Shown here in pieces: positions 6,748-9,287 of a stretch of 9,287 bases of DNA. The DNA lies in the NCBI GenBank assembly GCA_002085305.1, contig NATJ01000104.1:1-9287 (forward strand), in the 5' to 3' direction. The stretch is from Epsilonproteobacteria bacterium 4484_65. GTDB taxonomy: Bacteria; Campylobacterota; Campylobacteria; Campylobacterales; Sulfurovaceae. Position numbers and translations under genes: made by a program. How positions within the stretch are numbered: the stretch's first letter is position 1; each line of letters opens with the position of its first letter. The notes under the pieces are model-generated. The model was not told the origin of the DNA. It ran no database searches and worked only from the letters and a program-made list of their open reading frames with translations.

Positions 6748-6772
6748 TGTTACCACGGTAACCGTGGCAACA
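6748..6772 (-). other. 11-bp hairpin between two NosL-like genes
   Basis: In the minus-strand transcript TGTTGCCACGG pairs with CCGTGGTAACA around a three-base TTA loop. One of the 11 pairs is a G-U wobble, which would be an A-C mismatch on the opposite strand, so the stem is best in the sense RNA of this operon. No T-run follows. It could protect the upstream mRNA segment from 3' decay or mark a processing site, or it could be a palindromic repeat. Confidence 0.55.
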
Positions 6773-6789
6773 AAGAGGAAGTTAAGTTA

Positions 6790-7485
6790 TTATCTATTTT
6801 TTAAGTAAAGTCCTACTGCTTGCATCTGCTTAGGGTTCAGATCTTTACATAGTTTGTTTTCAACGATAAACGCTTTGGCTTCAGCTGTAGTGGCAAATTT
6901 CTTATCTGTTTTTTGACACATTTTACCATACATCATTTCACCTTTTTTCGCCATCATCGCTTGCTTTTTAGCAACCATTTTACTGTCCTTGGCAAAATCG
7001 TCCTCTGCTGCTTTATATGCACCACTGTAATCAACTACTTTACCGCCATTTACTTTGGCAAATGCTTCTGCATCAGCTTTGTTTGCAAAGGCATATTTAC
7101 TTACCATGGTCATCGTACCTTTTTTAGCAGATCCAACTACATAAGAAGCTTTTTCTACAGGAATAAACTTAAGACTTGTTACATCTACCACTTTGATATT
7201 TGTAAGTTTTGATCCTTTTTGCGTATCTTCAACTACACAGTGAATAGAACAATACTGTTTTACTTTCCCATCAACAGTTGCAGCATGGTTTGTTTTATAG
7301 AACATAGGTAAAGTCATTCCACATTCAGGACAGAACATTTTAGCGTTACCCTCTTGGAGTATAGTTGCTTGTCCCGCAGGTACCATTTGGAACATTTTCG
7401 GCATTGTCTTAGGTTTAGCTTCCTCCGCTTGTGCGAATGTTGCTAGTGTACCGAGTGCAAGAAGTGTTAATAGAATCTTTTTCAT
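6790..7485 (-). CDS. Secreted NosL-like protein with extra Cys-His-Cys cluster and C-terminal two-cysteine module
   Basis: This is a probable periplasmic metal-binding protein. A signal peptide (cleavage likely after ATFAQA, residue 20) precedes a NosL-like domain starting at FCPECGM (Cys52, Cys55, Met57). Where canonical NosL has FDD-GC, this protein has QYCSIHC with Cys79, His82 and Cys83, adding possible copper ligands. Met125 and Met127 lie in KKGTMTMVSKYAF. The C-terminal part (about 181-231) is a helical module with Cys190 and Cys213 ending MQAVGLYLKNR, related to the N-terminal module of the next protein. A basic Met/Lys-rich linker (164-181) joins the two domains. The ATG at 7485 has AAGGA upstream. 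It follows the PAS gene by 71 bases, the longest gap in this part of the block apart from that before the ABC ATPase, so an internal promoter is possible. Family assignment rests on CPxCGM and domain layout. Confidence 0.82.
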   Translation of the reverse strand: MKKILLTLLALGTLATFAQAEEAKPKTMPKMFQMVPAGQATILQEGNAKMFCPECGMTLPMFYKTNHAATVDGKVKQYCSIHCVVEDTQKGSKLTNIKVVDVTSLKFIPVEKASYVVGSAKKGTMTMVSKYAFANKADAEAFAKVNGGKVVDYSGAYKAAEDDFAKDSKMVAKKQAMMAKKGEMMYGKMCQKTDKKFATTAEAKAFIVENKLCKDLNPKQMQAVGLYLKNR

Positions 7486-7539
7486 TTCATTTCCTTATAT
7501 TTTTGATAACCTATGATAATCTATTAGTGTTAATTAACT

Positions 7540-7553
7540 GTTAAATATTTAAC
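7540..7553. promoter_or_regulatory. Candidate operator: perfect 14-bp AT-rich palindrome
   Basis: GTTAAATATTTAAC is a perfect palindrome upstream of the NosL-like gene at 7485, with a second one (GTTAATTAAC, 7529-7538) beside it. The TTAA-N4-TTAA form resembles sites of the CRP/FNR family, which controls nitrogen-oxide respiration in Campylobacterota. If TATCAT at 7513-7518 (minus strand) is the -10 box, the palindrome centre would be near -41, the usual activator position. In such AT-rich DNA this may be chance. Confidence 0.3.
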
Positions 7554-7556
7554 TTT

Positions 7557-8081
7557 TTAATAAAACTTGTGAATTTCTTCCATGATATTAGAAAACTCTA
7601 TATCATCACCCTTCTCTTTCAAGAATGATATTAGATACTTTTCTGAAGCTTCAATACCCTCATTTTTTTCTATCTCTAAAAGTGTAGCATACAGATCAGC
7701 AATAATCTCGATCACATGTTTAGAAATACTTTTTCTTGCTGCATGATAGCCGATAATTTTGCCTGTATCTGTATCTCTTCTGGTTTCAAACTCGGTAAAT
7801 ATCCAATAATAGCGTCCATCTTTAGCAAGGTTTTTAATCACTGCATTGATGTTTTTACCCTGAGAGATCGTTTCCCATAAGAGTTTAAAAACTACCTTCG
7901 GCATATCCGGATGACGCACAATACTGTGAGGCTTACCGATCAATTCTTCTTTGCTATAGCCGGCAACTTCCATAAAATAATCATTACAAAAGGTGATCTT
8001 CCCTTTTTCATCCGTTTCACTTATAATGTATCGTTTTGGGTCCAATACTATCTCTTCATCTATAGGTGTTGGTTTTTGCAT
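7557..8081 (-). CDS. Stand-alone Aer/CetB-like PAS sensor protein
   Basis: This is a cytoplasmic single-PAS protein of 174 residues. The PAS core (about 18-120) closely resembles the N-terminal sensor of the Aer energy-taxis receptor: SETDEKGKITFCNDYF, GYSKEELIGKPHSIVRHPDMP, and KDGRYYWI. Asn33, Arg56, His57 and Asp59 align, with an offset of one, to Aer residues known to matter for FAD binding. There is no membrane helix and no methyl-accepting, kinase or output domain; residues 122-174 are predicted helical. This matches the design of Campylobacter CetB, a PAS-only partner of a separate signalling protein. The ATG at 8081 lies one base after the stop of the upstream NosL-like gene, with AAGGA inside that gene, so translation is coupled. 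A redox sensing role tied to N2O respiration is inference; the partner is not in the window. Confidence 0.9.
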   Translation of the reverse strand: MQKPTPIDEEIVLDPKRYIISETDEKGKITFCNDYFMEVAGYSKEELIGKPHSIVRHPDMPKVVFKLLWETISQGKNINAVIKNLAKDGRYYWIFTEFETRRDTDTGKIIGYHAARKSISKHVIEIIADLYATLLEIEKNEGIEASEKYLISFLKEKGDDIEFSNIMEEIHKFY

Positions 8082-8082
8082 A

Positions 8083-8589
8083 TTAAATCCTTCCGTTTAA
8101 AAGTCTTATCAGTGCATCTGACACTTCATCAAACTTCATAATTCTTTTTCCGTTATACTCTTTTGAGAACTTTTCAGCTGCTTCTTTTGTTGCTAAAGGC
8201 ACCAGGTCATCACCTGCCGGTGAAGTTGCTCCACTTCCATATACAAAAAAGGCTGTTTCTGCATTAATAGGCTGTAAGGTTTCATAATCAGTCACAATGA
8301 TCTGGGAAAAATCTCTTTCACTTTTCACACCCACATCAAACCACTTCCCTGGTCTATGGTAGAATTCAAACATTGATTTAGGACTGGAAAAATATACTGT
8401 TTTCCCAGATCTTAGTTCTATCTTTGCTACCCATTTCGGTTCTTTATAAACTTTAATATGTCGTACAATACAAGTCGTATTTTTATCATAAGCCAAAAAA
8501 TATTTTTTTTCAACCTTAAAAGGTTTTACCTCAGTCGTTGCAAAAGCCACACCTGTTAACAGTAATACTGCTATTAATAATTGTTTCAT
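8083..8589 (-). CDS. Degenerate NosL-family protein lacking most metal ligands
   Basis: This is a secreted 168-residue protein with a signal peptide (cleavage likely after GVAFA, residue 17) and a NosL-like domain paralogous to the C-terminal domain encoded at 6053-6721. Shared features are PKW-A near residue 51, GKTVYF, TDYETLQPINAETAFFVYG, the A-E-F---YNGK stretch and KFDEVSDAL. The copper motif is eroded: where the paralog has CPVCGM this protein has CIVRHI, keeping Cys40 but losing the second Cys and the Met; FDG is FSS, and GPMG is SPAG. It could be a structural or scaffold partner, or use other ligands such as Cys40 and His44. The ATG at 8589 has AAGGA upstream and follows the nosY-like stop by 11 bases. 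The reading frame is intact, so it is not a pseudogene. Confidence 0.83.
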   Translation of the reverse strand: MKQLLIAVLLLTGVAFATTEVKPFKVEKKYFLAYDKNTTCIVRHIKVYKEPKWVAKIELRSGKTVYFSSPKSMFEFYHRPGKWFDVGVKSERDFSQIIVTDYETLQPINAETAFFVYGSGATSPAGDDLVPLATKEAAEKFSKEYNGKRIMKFDEVSDALIRLLNGRI

Positions 8590-8600
8590 TCCATGATCCT

Positions 8601-9287
8601 TTATACTAAATCTTTTTTACTAAATATTCTAAAACCTAAAGAGGCAAAAAGTATCCCTAAAAGAAGAGGATACACTATGGAGATAAATATAAACATCTTC
8701 TGAGACAGAACATCAAGTATATAAAATGCCACGGGACCCATAACAGTAAGTTCCGGGTCAAAAAGTGAAATAGCGGCTACCCTGAATATCTCCATAGGAT
8801 TCACCATGGCAATAGCAACAATTAACTCTGCATTGATACGCTGTTGCATCATTAAAGAGATCAGTGCGATATCAATAAATGCCAAAAGAAGTATCCACAC
8901 AAAAAAGGAAATACCCAATGCCATTTCTGATGATTTGACAATAGAGGAGACAAAAAATGCGATCCCCAAAAAAGCAGAGCTCATTGCAAAGAGCAAGCCT
9001 GTATAGAGAAAGAAGATCTCCCAAGGTACATCTGCACCCTTAAACATACCATATAAGATTGCAAACAGCATTGCCATAAATACCGGTAAAAAGACAGTAA
9101 TAAATCGTCCAAATACTTTTCCCCAGTAGTACTGCTTTAAAGAGATAGGAAAAGAGAGCATATATTCCAATATATGACTATCCCTGTCTCCAGAGATGGA
9201 ACGTACTGTTGTCACTAGTATAAAGATAGGCAAAATAACAATTGTCACCTGTATATACATCAGCAAAAGTCTACTCAAGCCGGAAAA
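8601..9287 (-). CDS. nosY: NosY-like ABC-2 permease, partial (N-terminus outside window)
   Basis: NosY is the inner-membrane permease that with NosF (ATPase) and NosD supports maturation of the copper centres of nitrous oxide reductase. The visible 228 or so residues contain about five or six helices. Just after the first helix, SISGDRDSHILEYMLSFPIS matches the ABC-2 pattern of gate helix and coupling region, and NPMEIFRVAAISLFDPELTVMGPVAFY matches the NosY-type NP--IFR segment. A TTG at 9278 could be read as a start, but the frame is open to the window edge (codons for FSGL precede it) and the first helix of the family is missing, so the gene is truncated by the window. It heads the visible block, 11 bases before the degenerate NosL-like gene. 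An ABC-2 permease is certain; NosY is likely from the sequence and neighbours. Confidence 0.8.
   Translation of the reverse strand, partial: FSGLSRLLLMYIQVTIVILPIFILVTTVRSISGDRDSHILEYMLSFPISLKQYYWGKVFGRFITVFLPVFMAMLFAILYGMFKGADVPWEIFFLYTGLLFAMSSAFLGIAFFVSSIVKSSEMALGISFFVWILLLAFIDIALISLMMQQRINAELIVAIAMVNPMEIFRVAAISLFDPELTVMGPVAFYILDVLSQKMFIFISIVYPLLLGILFASLGFRIFSKKDLV

Noticed and set aside
9276..9278. TTG at 9278 as the true start of the NosY-like gene
   Set aside because: The frame stays open to the window edge and the first helix expected for the family is missing, so the gene is cut by the window.
1..9287. CRISPR array, tRNA or rRNA genes, or intact insertion sequence
   Set aside because: I saw no spaced identical repeats, no tRNA-like cloverleaf and no transposase frame on either strand.

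Overview
The window is AT-rich DNA in which every gene I can support lies on the minus strand, so transcription runs from high to low coordinates. The organism is most likely a Campylobacterota (Epsilonproteobacteria) member, perhaps Sulfurovum- or Sulfurimonas-like. Evidence for this is the acpP-fabF-accA order (also found in Campylobacter jejuni), a T-rich promoter with a perfect TATAAT box and no clear -35 upstream of acpP, and a denitrification-type nos gene set. The genus is an inference.

Layout in transcription order. At the right edge (9287-8601) lies the 3' part of a NosY-like ABC-2 permease; the nosZ/nosD/nosF genes expected with it would be outside the window. There follow a degenerate NosL-family protein (8589-8083), a stand-alone Aer-like PAS protein (8081-7557), a NosL-like protein with an extra Cys-His-Cys cluster and a C-terminal two-cysteine helical module (7485-6790), and a NosL-like protein carrying a related module at its N-terminus (6721-6053). 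Next are a small membrane-anchored Met/Cys protein (6012-5758), an FtsX/MacB-type ABC permease (5768-4545) and its LolD/MacB-type ATPase (4460-3765). The block ends with an eight-helix membrane protein whose conserved-looking cysteines all map to the predicted periplasmic side (3754-2786) and a membrane-anchored canonical NosL (2789-2286). A new transcription unit for fatty acid synthesis then starts at its own promoter: acpP (2187-1960), fabF (1860-643) and accA (632 to the window edge, partial).

The first ten genes look like one closely spaced block, with gaps of 1 to 84 bases and three overlaps or near-overlaps. It looks like the downstream part of a nitrous oxide reductase cluster. NosY with its unseen partners, and NosL, are known for copper-centre assembly in NosZ. 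The extra NosL paralogs, the second ABC transporter, the cysteine-rich membrane protein and the Met/Cys small protein may form an expanded periplasmic copper or thiol handling pathway; that joint function is inferred.

Non-coding structure is concentrated between these genes. There are two related palindromes that begin TTGTAGGG (one of them coding the C-terminus of the ABC ATPase), two degenerate heptanucleotide arrays, an 11-bp hairpin between two NosL-like genes, and a perfect 45-bp in-frame tandem duplication inside the ABC permease gene. No gene-free stretch exceeds 300 bases; the longest gaps are about 100 bases on either side of acpP.
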